The notes: generated by a model not told the origin, from the letters alone. Counted from the first letter of the stretch, positions 1-9,380 are shown. The stretch: 38,057 nucleotides of DNA from Paracoccaceae bacterium (GCA_947453525.1 CANGHD010000014.1:1-38057); one strand, 5' to 3'. A program made the numbers and translations.

Positions 1-2
1 GC

Positions 3-419
3 CTTAAACCTCCTATTTGTCAGCCGCGGAATGCTGGTGTATGGGTAAAAAAACGGCTCTGCGCCCTTGCCGATTGGCACTTCAGCGGGGGCGACCGCTA
101 CTGCCAGGCGTGCGACGCCAGCGGGGCGTGCGACGCCAGCGGGGCGTGCGACGCCAGCGAAAGCGCGTGCCCGGACTGCCCCGCCCGGTTGAACCAGCCG
201 CAAAGCCATGATGGCTGGCAGGTCTGGGACCTGGTCGGGCGTCTTGGTGGCCAGATGCGGGTGGCGGGCAAGGCGGTCATCGGTTGGGACATGGGCGCAG
301 CCTTGGCCCTCGCCCATGCGCTGGGCGTCAACCCCATGGTGGCGGCAGAACTGCTGCCAGACCTCGAGGCGGTGATGGTCCGCCGCATCAATGAGAAGAT
401 CGGAGAGGCTGATGGCTGA
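3..419 (+). CDS. Cys-rich phage tail-region protein (5' partial)
   Basis: The frame is open from the left edge to the TGA at 417-419 and has no ATG or GTG in its first 180 bases, so the true start lies outside the window. A TTG at 189 would give a 76-residue protein but discards a convincing Cys-rich segment. The visible protein has paired-cysteine motifs (CQAC, CPDC) separated by three near-identical units reading A-C-D-A-S-G, then a helical C-terminal part rich in Val, Ala and Met. The CxxC pairs suggest a zinc-ribbon-like fold, but this is inference. The gene ends 8 bases inside the tape-measure gene, so the two are probably translationally coupled. Small proteins in this position in Rhodobacteraceae prophages sit between the tail assembly chaperone and the tape measure. 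No precise function is recognised. Confidence 0.7.
   Translation, partial: LKPPICQPRNAGVWVKKRLCALADWHFSGGDRYCQACDASGACDASGACDASESACPDCPARLNQPQSHDGWQVWDLVGRLGGQMRVAGKAVIGWDMGAALALAHALGVNPMVAAELLPDLEAVMVRRINEKIGEADG
109..162 (+). repeat. 18-bp in-frame tandem repeat, three copies
   Basis: The unit gcgtgcgacgccagcggg occurs at 109-126, 127-144 and 145-162; the last copy ends in gaa instead of ggg. Each unit encodes A-C-D-A-S-G, so the array keeps the reading frame and adds one cysteine per unit to the Cys-rich protein. Confidence 0.9.
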
Positions 420-2850
420 GAAACGGGTATCCGTCCGCCTCGCGGCGGTCGGTGGCAAACAGGTGCGTGCCGAGCTGGAAGGAGTGGGCGATGCCGGGGT
501 CAAAGGCTTTGGCCGCATGTCCAGGGAAGCCGAGATTGCCAATGCCAAGCTGGCCGCTTTCGCGACGCGCGTGAAGATCGCAGCCGCGGTGGCCGTCACG
601 GCAGCGGCGGCTGCCGGCATTGCGATGATCAAATCCGGCCTAGAGACGATCGATGCGCAAGCCAATCTGGCGCAATCGTTGGGTACCACCACCCGCAGCA
701 TCCAGGTATTGGCCTTCGCAGGCAACTTGGCCGGGGTCTCGATGGACGAGATTGCCGCCGCCACGAAGAAACTGACGCTGAAGCTCTCCGATGCAGCAGG
801 CGGGACCGGCACGGCAGTAGCGGCCCTGCAACGCCTGCACCTGACCGCCACCGATCTGCAGGCACTGCCACTCGATGAGCGCATCGTGGCCATCCAGGAT
901 GCCCTGGCGAAGTTTGTTCCACCCGCCGAACGGGCGGCCGTGGCTTCCGCGCTCTTCGGCGACAAGGCGGCCTTGGCCTTCAGCCGGATCGACAGCGCCA
1001 CTCTTCGCCAGGCCTCGCAGGATGTGACCGACTTCGGCGTGGCGGTATCGGATCAGGATGCCGACCAGATCCGGACCGCTGGCGATGCCATCGACCGCCT
1101 CGGTCTCGTCTGGCTCGGCCTGACCAACCAGTTGACCGTCGCCGTCGCTCCGGCGCTGGAAACCGTGGCCAACGCGCTGGCCGATGCCACGCGAAAGGGT
1201 GGCGTGTTTCAGACCAGCATCGCCTTCCTCGGCGGCCACATCGGCGAAATCGCCAGCATTGCCGGGGCTTTCGCCACCTTCTTCGCCGGGCGATTTGTTC
1301 TCTCCCTAGGGGCTGCAGCGCTGGGCGTCACCGGGTTTTCCCTTTCGCTGACCGTGCTCAAAGGGGCCCTGATCCGCACCGGGATCGGCGCCCTGATCGT
1401 CGGTGCGGGGGAACTGGTCTATCAGTTCTCGCGGCTGGTCCAAGGTGCTGGCGGCTTTGGTGCAGCCCTTGGTTTGCTGACTGATCTGGCAAGCGAGGTC
1501 TGGGACCGGATCGGACTTGGGCTTGATGCGGTGGTGGCCAGCCTGGCCGCCAGCTGGTCAGGCATCACCGCGACCGTGGCTGAGGCGATTCAGGGCGCGC
1601 TGGTCGCGGTGGTGGGCTTTGGCAATTCCGCGACCGGGGTGTTCCAAGGCTCGTTTGATGCGGTCAAGGCGATATGGGCCGCCCTGCCCTCAGCCATTGG
1701 TGACTTCGCCTTTCAGGCGGCAAACGGGCTGATAGGCGGCGTCGAGGCCATGCTGAACGGGGTCGTGAGCCGGATCAACACCTTCATCAGCGGGCTGAAT
1801 GCGGCTCTGGCCCTGCTGCCGGATTGGGCCACGGGCGAAGGTGGCATCCAGATCGGCACCCTCGATCAGGTCACACTTGGCCGCGTCGACAACCCCTTTG
1901 CCGGGGCAGCGACCGCAGCCGGGACCGCTGCTGCCGCTGCCTTCAAGGCCGCGATGGGCAAGACCTATATCGAGACGCCGGATCTCGGGCTTGGCACCAT
2001 GGCTGGCGATGCGCGCAGCCGGGCTGATGGCTACCGGGAGGCCTCGGGCATGCTGGCGGATGCCGCGACGCGACCCCTCGCCAGTTGGCAGGCACTGCAG
2101 GGGGCGATGACGGCCGCCGCAACAGAGGGCGCAGCTGCTCTCGATGCCGCCTCGGTGGCCGCAGATGGAACGACCGAGGCCCTCAATGGCGCGGGCCGCG
2201 CAGCAGGAGGGGCTGGTGCTGCTGGCAAAGCCGCGGGCGATGCGACAGCGGCCGGTGCCGAGGCGGCAAAGACTGGCTGGGCGGCGGTGGCCGCCGCCCT
2301 CTCCGACTATGCGGCCAAGGCCAAGGACATCGGTGCAGACATCGGCCAGTCACTGGTGGGCGCATTCCAGAGTGCGGAGGACGCTGTGGGCAATTTCGTG
2401 AAGACCGGCAAGTTCAGCTTTGGCGATCTCGTCACCTCGATCCTGGCCGATTTCGCCAAGCTCGCGGTGCGGAAGTCCATCCTCGGACCGCTGGCCAACC
2501 TGCTGTCCGGTGCGCTGGGCGGCGCTGGCGGAATCTTCGCCAGTGTCTTGCATGCGGGCGGCATGGTCGGCAGATCCGGTCCAGGTCGCATGATCCCTGC
2601 CCTGGCCTTTGCCGGAGCACCCCGCATGCATTCGGGCGGCTTTGCAGGTCTGCGCCCCGACGAGGTGCCCGCCATTCTGCAGAAGGGCGAGAGGGTGCTC
2701 TCAAGGCGCGAAGCCGCGAGCTTCGGCGCGGGCGGCGGCTCGGTCAACATCACCATCCAGACCCGCGACGCGGAGAGTTTCCGTCAATCGCGCACGCAAG
2801 TGGCGTCCGACATCGCGCGCGCCGTCTCCTTTGGACGCAGAGGCATATGA
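412..2850 (+). CDS. Phage tail tape measure protein
   Basis: This 812-residue protein is the likely tail length ruler, occupying the tail tube lumen during assembly. The N-terminal third is Ala-rich and helical, with hydrophobic stretches around residues 60-80 and 280-350. The centre is low-complexity Ala/Gly. The C-terminal 130 residues carry the lambda-type tape-measure signature: a Gly-rich hydrophobic part, then HAGGMVG, MHSGGFAGLRPDEVPAILQKGE and RVLSRRE. I chose ATG 412 because GGAGAGG lies just upstream and the start overlaps the previous stop; an in-frame ATG at 391 is possible. From memory the RcGTA tape measure is only about 220 residues, so this particle should have a much longer tail. 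The stop overlaps the start of the next gene. Confidence 0.92.
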   Translation: MAEKRVSVRLAAVGGKQVRAELEGVGDAGVKGFGRMSREAEIANAKLAAFATRVKIAAAVAVTAAAAAGIAMIKSGLETIDAQANLAQSLGTTTRSIQVLAFAGNLAGVSMDEIAAATKKLTLKLSDAAGGTGTAVAALQRLHLTATDLQALPLDERIVAIQDALAKFVPPAERAAVASALFGDKAALAFSRIDSATLRQASQDVTDFGVAVSDQDADQIRTAGDAIDRLGLVWLGLTNQLTVAVAPALETVANALADATRKGGVFQTSIAFLGGHIGEIASIAGAFATFFAGRFVLSLGAAALGVTGFSLSLTVLKGALIRTGIGALIVGAGELVYQFSRLVQGAGGFGAALGLLTDLASEVWDRIGLGLDAVVASLAASWSGITATVAEAIQGALVAVVGFGNSATGVFQGSFDAVKAIWAALPSAIGDFAFQAANGLIGGVEAMLNGVVSRINTFISGLNAALALLPDWATGEGGIQIGTLDQVTLGRVDNPFAGAATAAGTAAAAAFKAAMGKTYIETPDLGLGTMAGDARSRADGYREASGMLADAATRPLASWQALQGAMTAAATEGAAALDAASVAADGTTEALNGAGRAAGGAGAAGKAAGDATAAGAEAAKTGWAAVAAALSDYAAKAKDIGADIGQSLVGAFQSAEDAVGNFVKTGKFSFGDLVTSILADFAKLAVRKSILGPLANLLSGALGGAGGIFASVLHAGGMVGRSGPGRMIPALAFAGAPRMHSGGFAGLRPDEVPAILQKGERVLSRREAASFGAGGGSVNITIQTRDAESFRQSRTQVASDIARAVSFGRRGI

Positions 2851-3986
2851 TGAGCTTTCACGAGATCCGGTTTCCGGACAATATCAGCCGGGGCGCCAAG
2901 GGCGGACCCCAGCGCCGCACACAGATCGTGGCCCTCGCTTCGGGTGACGAGGAGCGCAATGCCAGTTGGGGCAATTCGCGCCGCGCCTATGATGCCGCCT
3001 ACGGGATCCGCCGCGCCGATGATCTGGCGGCGGTGGTGGCCTTCTTCGAAGCGCGCAATGGCAGGCTCCATGGGTTTCGCTGGAAGGATTGGGCGGACTA
3101 CAAATCCAGCCTTCCCTCGCAACCCATCACGGGCTTTGACCAGCCTCTGGGTCTAGCGGATGGCACCACGTCCGTCTTCCAACTGGTCAAGGAGTACCGG
3201 TCGGGGGCCCAGACTTGGGTGCGGCCCATCACCAAGCCAGTGGCGGGAACCGTGGTGATCAATGGTACCATCCCAGAGGGGCCGGAATTGGTCGAGTCCT
3301 GGGATGACATGCAGGACAATGCGACCTGGTTCAATTCCGGCACGTTGGGGGCTCCATCGTCGGAAAGCTATGGTGGCTTCACGCGCGCCTATCTTCTTGG
3401 CACCACGGGGATCGGGCTCCGTCGCAACCTCGGGGGACCACCGGGTTATCTGGGCTCACCGGTGGTGCCGGGCACCGTCTACCGGGTCAAAGCCTGGATG
3501 AAAGAGGGGACAACGACCAACCCGGTCGTGCTAGTCCGCTCGCCACTCTACGATTCCGGGATCCGTGGCTCCTATGCCTCCCCTTCTGCCTTTCAGACAG
3601 ACTCTGGCTGCGCCGTCATCTCGAACGTCACCGCCACAAACCTCGGCGGCACGAACTGGCTCTGGAGTTTCGACATGGTGCCGAATGCCGGTGTCACGAA
3701 GCTCTTCCTCTGCATCGGCTTTTATGGGGCCGGCGATCGGAACCTGACGATCTATGCCGGCAGCATCCGCACGCCGGAGGTGACCGGCCCCGCCACTGGC
3801 TGGACCGTCGATCCGACCACGGGAATCGTGACCTTCGCTTCGCCTCCTGTTGCGGGTGGCGTGCTGACCGCCGGCTTTGAATTCGATGTGCCGGTCCGCT
3901 TTGACACCGATGATCTGCCGGTGACGCTCGACCTCGAGCGGCTGGGCTCGATCACCTCCATTCCCCTGATCGAGGTGCGGCGATGA
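2847..3986 (+). CDS. Distal tail protein, DUF2460 (GTA gp12-like), with inserted module
   Basis: Residues 1-142 (FHEIRFPDNISRGAKGGPQ, then FRWKDWADYKS) and 317-379 (FDVPVRFDTDDLP, LGSITSIPLIEVR) together form a normal DUF2460 protein of about 205 residues. This family corresponds to GTA gp12, which joins the tail tube to the baseplate hub. Between the two halves lie about 175 extra residues (roughly 143-316) rich in beta-prone, Gly, Ser and Thr sequence, with aromatic residues and YRVKAWMKEG and LTIYAGSIR segments. This resembles a carbohydrate-binding jelly roll. The start ATG at 2847 overlaps the tape-measure stop as ATGA; ATG 2850 is an equally possible start. The stop overlaps the next gene. 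The fold of the insert is inference. Confidence 0.9.
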   Translation: MMSFHEIRFPDNISRGAKGGPQRRTQIVALASGDEERNASWGNSRRAYDAAYGIRRADDLAAVVAFFEARNGRLHGFRWKDWADYKSSLPSQPITGFDQPLGLADGTTSVFQLVKEYRSGAQTWVRPITKPVAGTVVINGTIPEGPELVESWDDMQDNATWFNSGTLGAPSSESYGGFTRAYLLGTTGIGLRRNLGGPPGYLGSPVVPGTVYRVKAWMKEGTTTNPVVLVRSPLYDSGIRGSYASPSAFQTDSGCAVISNVTATNLGGTNWLWSFDMVPNAGVTKLFLCIGFYGAGDRNLTIYAGSIRTPEVTGPATGWTVDPTTGIVTFASPPVAGGVLTAGFEFDVPVRFDTDDLPVTLDLERLGSITSIPLIEVRR

Positions 3987-4867
3987 AGACCCTGCCCCCT
4001 GGACTGCAAGCCCATCTCGGCGAAGGCACCACAACCCTCGCTTGGTGCTGGCGCATTGAACGAAGGGACGGCGCCATCTTCGGCTTTACGGACCATGATC
4101 TGCCGCTGGTTTTCGGTGGCACCACATTCGCGCCGGAGAGCGGTTTCACGCCCTCGGAGATCCGGGTGTCGCAGGATTTCGGCGTCGACTCTCAGGATGT
4201 GGAGGGTGCTCTGACCTCCGACGTCATCACGGAGACCGACATTCTGGATGGACGGTGGGACAATGCTTCGATCGAGGTCTGGCGGGTCAATTGGCAGGCG
4301 ACCGATCAACGCGTCCTGATGCGGCGCGGCAATCTGGGCGAGATCCGGCGCGGACGCATAAGCTTTGTCGCCGAAGTGCGCTCGCTCACCCACTTCCTGA
4401 ACCAGACGGTGGGGCGGACCTATCAATATTACTGCGATGCCGATCTCGGCGATGCGCGTTGTGGCGTGGACCTGACCTCTGCGGGCCGCTTCGCGACGGG
4501 CACCGTCTCAGGCCTCGTCGGGGAGCGTGGATTTGCCTCTGCGGCGCTGGCAGGTCTTGAGGATCAGGCCTTCGTCCAAGGTCTGGTCACTTGGATCACC
4601 GGCGCCAACGAGGGTCGCAAGGCCGAGATCGCTGGCTTTGCCGACGGGGTGCTGACCCTCTTCGAAGTGTCGGTGCGCCCCATCGCGCTGGGCGACAGCT
4701 TCCGAGCGACATTGGGCTGCGACAAGCAGTTTGCCACCTGCAAGGCGAAGTTCGCCAATGCGCTGAACTTCCGGGGCTTTCCCCATATGCCGGGCGAGGA
4801 AGCCACTCTGCGCTATCCCAATCGCGGGGACGCCAATGATGGCGCCCCGCTCGCCAAACGGACCTGA
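3983..4867 (+). CDS. Baseplate hub protein, DUF2163/BR0599 family (GTA gp13-like)
   Basis: This 294-residue protein matches GTA gp13 in length and layout: an N-terminal DUF2163 domain (LPPGLQAHLGEGTTTLAWCW, GFTDHDLPL) and a C-terminal BR0599-type domain. Conserved cysteines lie in YYCDADLGDARCGVDL and in GCDKQFATCKAKF, followed by NFRGFPHMPGEE. In the solved R. capsulatus GTA particle the hub protein is reported to bind an iron-sulfur cluster, and these cysteines are the natural candidates here; that part is transferred knowledge. The ATG at 3983 overlaps the upstream stop (ATGA), and only three bases separate the gene from the peptidase gene. Confidence 0.93.
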   Translation: MKTLPPGLQAHLGEGTTTLAWCWRIERRDGAIFGFTDHDLPLVFGGTTFAPESGFTPSEIRVSQDFGVDSQDVEGALTSDVITETDILDGRWDNASIEVWRVNWQATDQRVLMRRGNLGEIRRGRISFVAEVRSLTHFLNQTVGRTYQYYCDADLGDARCGVDLTSAGRFATGTVSGLVGERGFASAALAGLEDQAFVQGLVTWITGANEGRKAEIAGFADGVLTLFEVSVRPIALGDSFRATLGCDKQFATCKAKFANALNFRGFPHMPGEEATLRYPNRGDANDGAPLAKRT

Positions 4868-4870
4868 ACC

Positions 4871-5374
4871 ATGCAAGACCCACTCCTTCGCGCGGCCGAT
4901 CCATCGGTCGTGATCGCAATCGCACGCGCCTGGATCGGCACGCCCTATCTGCATCAGGCCTCCACAAAGGGCGCCGGGGCCGATTGTCTGGGCCTTGCCC
5001 GAGGGATCTGGCGTGAGTTGCAGGGGTCCGAGCCCTTTGCCGTGCCCGCCTACACGCGCGATTGGGGCGAGGTCGGTGGGCGGGAAGTTCTTCTGGAGGC
5101 GGCCCGCCGGTTCCTGATCGAACTGCCCGTCGATCAGGCCGGGCCCGGCGCACTGCTTCTCTTCCGCATGGGACCGTCGGTTCCGGCCAAACACTGCGGG
5201 CTTCTCGCGGCAAGCCTTGGAGAAGGTACTGACCGGCTAAACCTCATCCATGCCTATGACCGGACCGCCGTGATCGAGGAGCCGTTCACGCGCCTTTGGC
5301 AGCGCCGCACTGCCTTCGCCTTTCTCTATCCCGCTACAGCCAATTCCGCTGCCCCCGAACCCCAGGCCTCCTGA
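4871..5374 (+). CDS. NlpC/P60 family tail peptidase (GTA gp14-like)
   Basis: This 167-residue protein is predicted to cleave peptide bonds in peptidoglycan during DNA delivery. The N-terminal motif WIGTPYLHQAS, then GADCLGLARGIWREL, places the catalytic cysteine at residue 39. KHCGLL supplies a histidine at about residue 108, and the LIHAYD histidine at about 127 may complete the site. The length is close to GTA gp14 (about 146) with a short Pro/Ala-rich C-terminal extension. It sits between the hub and megatron genes, the invariant order in GTA-like baseplates, with a one-base gap to the next start. Confidence 0.93.
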   Translation: MQDPLLRAADPSVVIAIARAWIGTPYLHQASTKGAGADCLGLARGIWRELQGSEPFAVPAYTRDWGEVGGREVLLEAARRFLIELPVDQAGPGALLLFRMGPSVPAKHCGLLAASLGEGTDRLNLIHAYDRTAVIEEPFTRLWQRRTAFAFLYPATANSAAPEPQAS

Positions 5375-5375
5375 C

Positions 5376-8300
5376 ATGGCGACACTCCTTCTCGCGGCGT
5401 CAGGTCAGGCCATCGGCGCAGGCTTTGGCGGGTCGATCCTCGGCCTCTCGGGTGCTGTGATTGGTCAGGCTGCAGGATCGATCGTCGGGACGATCATCGA
5501 CAGCCGGATTGCTGCTTCCTTTCAGCCGAACCAGATTTCCGAAGGCGCGCGTCTCGAAAGCCTTCGGGTGACCTCGTCAACCGAGGGCGCGGTGATCCCA
5601 AACCTCTATGGTCGCATGAAGATCGGCGGCACGATCTTCTGGGCCACGGATTTCCTCGAGACGGCCACAACCACCACGCAGGGCGGCGGGGGCAAGGGTG
5701 GAGGGGGCGGCAAGGTCAAGACCACGACCTACGCCTATTCGGCCTCCTTCGCCGTGGGTCTCTGCGAAGGACCGATCTCGGGCATCGGCCGCATCTGGGC
5801 GGATGGCAAACCCTTCGATGTGCCAGGTGCAGTTTGGCGCGTTCATCATGGCACCGACAGCCAGACTCCCGATCCCTTCATCCTCTCGAAGATGGGTACT
5901 GACAACGCTCCGGCCTATCGCGGTCTTGCCTACGTCGTCTTCGAAGAACTGCCGCTCGAGAAGTTCGGCAACCGGCTGCCACAGTTGTCCTTCGAAGTCC
6001 TGCGGCCGACGGCAAGCGTTGGCGCGCTGGAGGATGCACTCCGCACGGTCACCCTGAGCCCGGGTCATGGCGAGTTCGGCCTTGCCACCGAGACCATCCT
6101 GCGCTCGGTCAGCGGTACCAGCCATCCCGAAAATGAGACCAGCACCGCCGGCAAGGCCGACTTTCTGGCCTCGCTCGACCAGTTGGAGCAGGTGGCCAAC
6201 AATCTCGAAAGCGTCACGCTCAGTGTCAGCTGGTTCGGCACCGATCTCAGGGCCGGGTCCTGCCAGATAAAGCCCGGCGTCGAGGCCGCCACCAAGACCA
6301 CGACGCCCAAAACTTGGATGGTCAACGGACTAAGCCGTGCCTCGGCCCATGTGATCAGTCAGATCAGCGGCCTGCCGGCCTTCGGCGGAACACCCGCAGA
6401 TTTTGCGGTGGTGCAAGCCATCGCGGAACTGCGTGCCCGGGGAAAACGGATCACCTTTTCCCCCTTGGTGATGATGGATTTGCCCGACGGGAACACGCTG
6501 CCCAACCTTTACAGCGCCAATGCAGCGGCTTTGGGCCAGCCCGCCTATCCCGGTCAGGACCGGATCACGATCTCACCCGCCCCCGGTCAGACCGGCACCG
6601 TCGACAAGACCGGGACGGCTGCTGCACAGATCGCGGCGTTCTTCGGCTTGGCCACCAGTGCCAACTTCTCGGTCAGCGGTACGAGTGTCACCTGGACCGG
6701 ATCGCCCGTCGATTGGGGCTACCGGCGGATGGTCCTGCACTATGCCAAGCTTTGTGTGGCCGCTGGTGGCGTGGACACCTTCCTGATTGGCTCGGCCCTG
6801 ACCTCCCTGACACGCGCGCGTTCCGGTGCCAGCACCTATCCTGCAGTTGCAGCCCTGCGAACCCTTGCTGCCGACTGCCGGGCGATCCTCGGGTCGGACA
6901 CGAAGATCGGCTATGCCGCCGATTGGGACGATTATTCCTGCCACCGGCCCGAGGATGGCTCGGGCGATGTCTTCTTCCATCTGGATCCGCTTTGGTCGGA
7001 CAGCAACATCGATTTCGTAGGGATCAATGCCTTCGCTCCCTTGGCGGATTGGCGAGATGGTGCAAGCCATCTCGATGCCAGCGGCGGCTGGACCGGCATC
7101 CATGACCCGAACTACCTGAAGTCCAACATCGAGGGAGGCGAGTTCTTCGACTGGACCTATGCCTCCGACAGCGATCGGACCCTGCAGACCCGCACGCCGA
7201 TCGCGGACCCTATCTATGGCAAGCCTTGGGTCTTCCGATCCAAGGACGTCCGGAATTGGTGGCTGAACACGCACCGCAACCGGCCGGGCGGGGTGCAGAG
7301 CGGCACCACCTCGGCATGGGTACCGCAGTCCAAGCCGATCCGCTTCCTGCAGTTGGGCTGCTCTGCCGTGGACAAGGGCGCCAACCAGCCGAGCGTCATG
7401 ATCAATGGCAAAAGCAGCACCAGCGCTCTGCCATGGTTCTCGAATGGAAGGCGCGACGACCTGATCCAGCGGCGTGTCCTCGAGGCCCAGATCGGCTATT
7501 GGTCGGACGCATCAAAGAACCCGGTCTCTGCCGTCTATGGCCGTGCCATGATCGATATGGCCGAATGCGCCGTCACGTCCTGGGATGCGCGACCCTTTCC
7601 GGCCTTTCCGTCGCGAACCGATGTCTGGAGCGACACCTCGGATTGGGCCTTGGGCCGATGGCTGAACGGGCGTCTTGGCAATGCCGGTCTTGGGGCTTTG
7701 GTCGAGGCCATCTGCGCGCGGTCGGGGATCGATCCGGGGGCACTCGATGTCTCGCGGCTGGCCGATCTGGTGCCGGGCTATGTCATTACCTCGCTCGAAA
7801 GCCCGCGATCTTCGATTGCTCCCCTCGCGCGTTACTTCGGCTTTGATGGGGTGGAAAGCCAGGGCATCCTCCGCTTCGTGCCGCGGGGCGGGTCGGCTAT
7901 CGCCGCGATTGATCCTGGCACCCTCATGGCCGCAGGAAATGCCGACGCTGAGCCCATCGAGTTCACCCGGGCGCAGGAGACCGAACTGCCCCGCGTCCTG
8001 AAGTGGCGGCTTCTGTCAGCAGACGAGAATTACGAGGCGGTGACCGTGGAAGCGCGACGGATCACGGTCGACTCTGTCCGTGTCGCGGCCGAGCAGTTTG
8101 CCATCGCCCACCCGCCCTCCGCAGCGGACAGGAACGCGCGCCGCGCGCTTCTGGAGGCTTGGGTCGGACGCGAGACGGCGACCTTTGCCCTGCCGCCCTC
8201 CCGGTTGGCGCTCGATCCGACCGATATGGTGACCCTTAGCCATGACGGCCGCGACCTCGACTTCGTCCTGACCAAGATCGCTGACAGCACCGTGCGGCGG

Positions 8301-9332
8301 ATCGATGCCGTGCGCCATGATACAGCGATCTATGGTCTGGCCGAAGGACCGGCGCGTGGGACGGCCCCCGCGATCCCGACGGTCTTCGGACCGCCCGAAG
8401 CCGTGATCCTCGACCTGCCGCAATTGAGCGAGGATCTGCCGGCCTGGCGTCCTCTGGCCGCCGTCGCTGCCTCGCCCTGGTATGGCAGGGCCGCGATCTG
8501 GCGCAGCGCGTCGCTCGACGGCTTCTCGCTCTTTGCAACTGGGCAGGTTCCGGCACAGATGGGCGTCCTTGCGGATGCGCTGGGCGCCGGTCCCGCGTGG
8601 CGCTTTGACCTCGGCAATGCGGTGCTGTTGGATCTGGCCTCGGGGTCTCTGGCCAACGTGACGGACGAGCAACTCTTCGCGGGTGCCAATGCGCTGGCTT
8701 TGGAGACCGCACTCGGCACTTGGGAGATCATTCAGTTCGGAACGGCAACGCTGATCTCGCCGGGACGCTGGCGCCTCACGCGTCTCCTGCGCGGTCAGTC
8801 GGGAACCGACGATGCAATCATCCCCTCGGCACCGATTGGCAGCCGGGTCGTGATCCTTGGCCAGCCCCTCGTGGCCTTGCCCATCACCGAGGGGGAACTG
8901 GGTATGCCGTGGAACTGGCTTTTCGGCCCGATCGACCGGCCGGCCAGTGATCCGGTCAATCTGGGGCTGGCCTTTACGCCTCAGGGGCGCGGCCTGCGTC
9001 CCTGGAGTCCGGTGCGCGTGAAAGGCGTCTGGATGGGCTCTGGCGATATCGCCGTCACTTGGGTGCGACGAACCCGGTCGCTCTCGGGGGACTCCTGGCT
9101 GGCGCCGGAAGTTCCGCTGGGCGAGACGGTCGAGTCCTATGACGTCGACGTGCTCGACGGTGCGGGCGCGGTCGTCCGGACCGTGGAAAGCCTCCCCTCG
9201 CCGGCATGGACCTATCTGGCCTCCGACCAGACCGCAGACTTCGGGGGGCCTGTCGTCACGCTGCACCTGCGCATCAGTCAGAACGGCCAGCTTGGTCGCG
9301 GCGCGTCCGCAACCTGCACGCTCACCGCCTGA
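5376..9332 (+). CDS. Megatron baseplate/host-specificity protein with TIM-barrel-like domain (GTA gp15-like)
   Basis: This 1318-residue protein is almost the length of RcGTA gp15 (about 1304). The N-terminal 60 residues are Gly/Ala-rich and hydrophobic (GAGFGGSILGLSGAVIGQAAG). A conserved phage-tail segment follows (LRVTSSTEGAVIPNLYGRM, FAVGLCEGPISGIGRIWADG). Residues of about 300-720 form the glycoside-hydrolase-like TIM-barrel domain (ITFSPLVMMDLPDGN, IGYAADWDDYSCH, DSNIDFVGINAFAPL). A phage-tail_3-type region lies around residues 760-950, and a C-terminal Rcc01698-like domain includes WRLTRLLRGQSGTDDAI. In GTA the protein forms the pore-bearing tail tip and is thought to open the envelope. 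A Gly-rich linker (GGGGKGGGGGK) lies near residue 105. The final gene of the tightly packed baseplate cassette follows a one-base gap. Confidence 0.95.
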   Translation: MATLLLAASGQAIGAGFGGSILGLSGAVIGQAAGSIVGTIIDSRIAASFQPNQISEGARLESLRVTSSTEGAVIPNLYGRMKIGGTIFWATDFLETATTTTQGGGGKGGGGGKVKTTTYAYSASFAVGLCEGPISGIGRIWADGKPFDVPGAVWRVHHGTDSQTPDPFILSKMGTDNAPAYRGLAYVVFEELPLEKFGNRLPQLSFEVLRPTASVGALEDALRTVTLSPGHGEFGLATETILRSVSGTSHPENETSTAGKADFLASLDQLEQVANNLESVTLSVSWFGTDLRAGSCQIKPGVEAATKTTTPKTWMVNGLSRASAHVISQISGLPAFGGTPADFAVVQAIAELRARGKRITFSPLVMMDLPDGNTLPNLYSANAAALGQPAYPGQDRITISPAPGQTGTVDKTGTAAAQIAAFFGLATSANFSVSGTSVTWTGSPVDWGYRRMVLHYAKLCVAAGGVDTFLIGSALTSLTRARSGASTYPAVAALRTLAADCRAILGSDTKIGYAADWDDYSCHRPEDGSGDVFFHLDPLWSDSNIDFVGINAFAPLADWRDGASHLDASGGWTGIHDPNYLKSNIEGGEFFDWTYASDSDRTLQTRTPIADPIYGKPWVFRSKDVRNWWLNTHRNRPGGVQSGTTSAWVPQSKPIRFLQLGCSAVDKGANQPSVMINGKSSTSALPWFSNGRRDDLIQRRVLEAQIGYWSDASKNPVSAVYGRAMIDMAECAVTSWDARPFPAFPSRTDVWSDTSDWALGRWLNGRLGNAGLGALVEAICARSGIDPGALDVSRLADLVPGYVITSLESPRSSIAPLARYFGFDGVESQGILRFVPRGGSAIAAIDPGTLMAAGNADAEPIEFTRAQETELPRVLKWRLLSADENYEAVTVEARRITVDSVRVAAEQFAIAHPPSAADRNARRALLEAWVGRETATFALPPSRLALDPTDMVTLSHDGRDLDFVLTKIADSTVRRIDAVRHDTAIYGLAEGPARGTAPAIPTVFGPPEAVILDLPQLSEDLPAWRPLAAVAASPWYGRAAIWRSASLDGFSLFATGQVPAQMGVLADALGAGPAWRFDLGNAVLLDLASGSLANVTDEQLFAGANALALETALGTWEIIQFGTATLISPGRWRLTRLLRGQSGTDDAIIPSAPIGSRVVILGQPLVALPITEGELGMPWNWLFGPIDRPASDPVNLGLAFTPQGRGLRPWSPVRVKGVWMGSGDIAVTWVRRTRSLSGDSWLAPEVPLGETVESYDVDVLDGAGAVVRTVESLPSPAWTYLASDQTADFGGPVVTLHLRISQNGQLGRGASATCTLTA

Positions 9333-9380
9333 ACCGCAATCACTGCGGTCCATCCCTCCCTGTCAGCTTGAGGAACCCCC

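Noticed and set aside
2085-2846. A 5' extension of the DUF2460 gene by 254 residues in the same frame
   Set aside because: It overlaps the tape-measure gene, is Arg/Gly/Pro-rich shadow sequence, and the real start at 2847 has the ATGA coupling.
8016-9353. Long - strand open frame opposite the megatron gene
   Set aside because: The + strand protein is a clear family match; the antisense text is Arg/Gly/Asp-rich without any motif.
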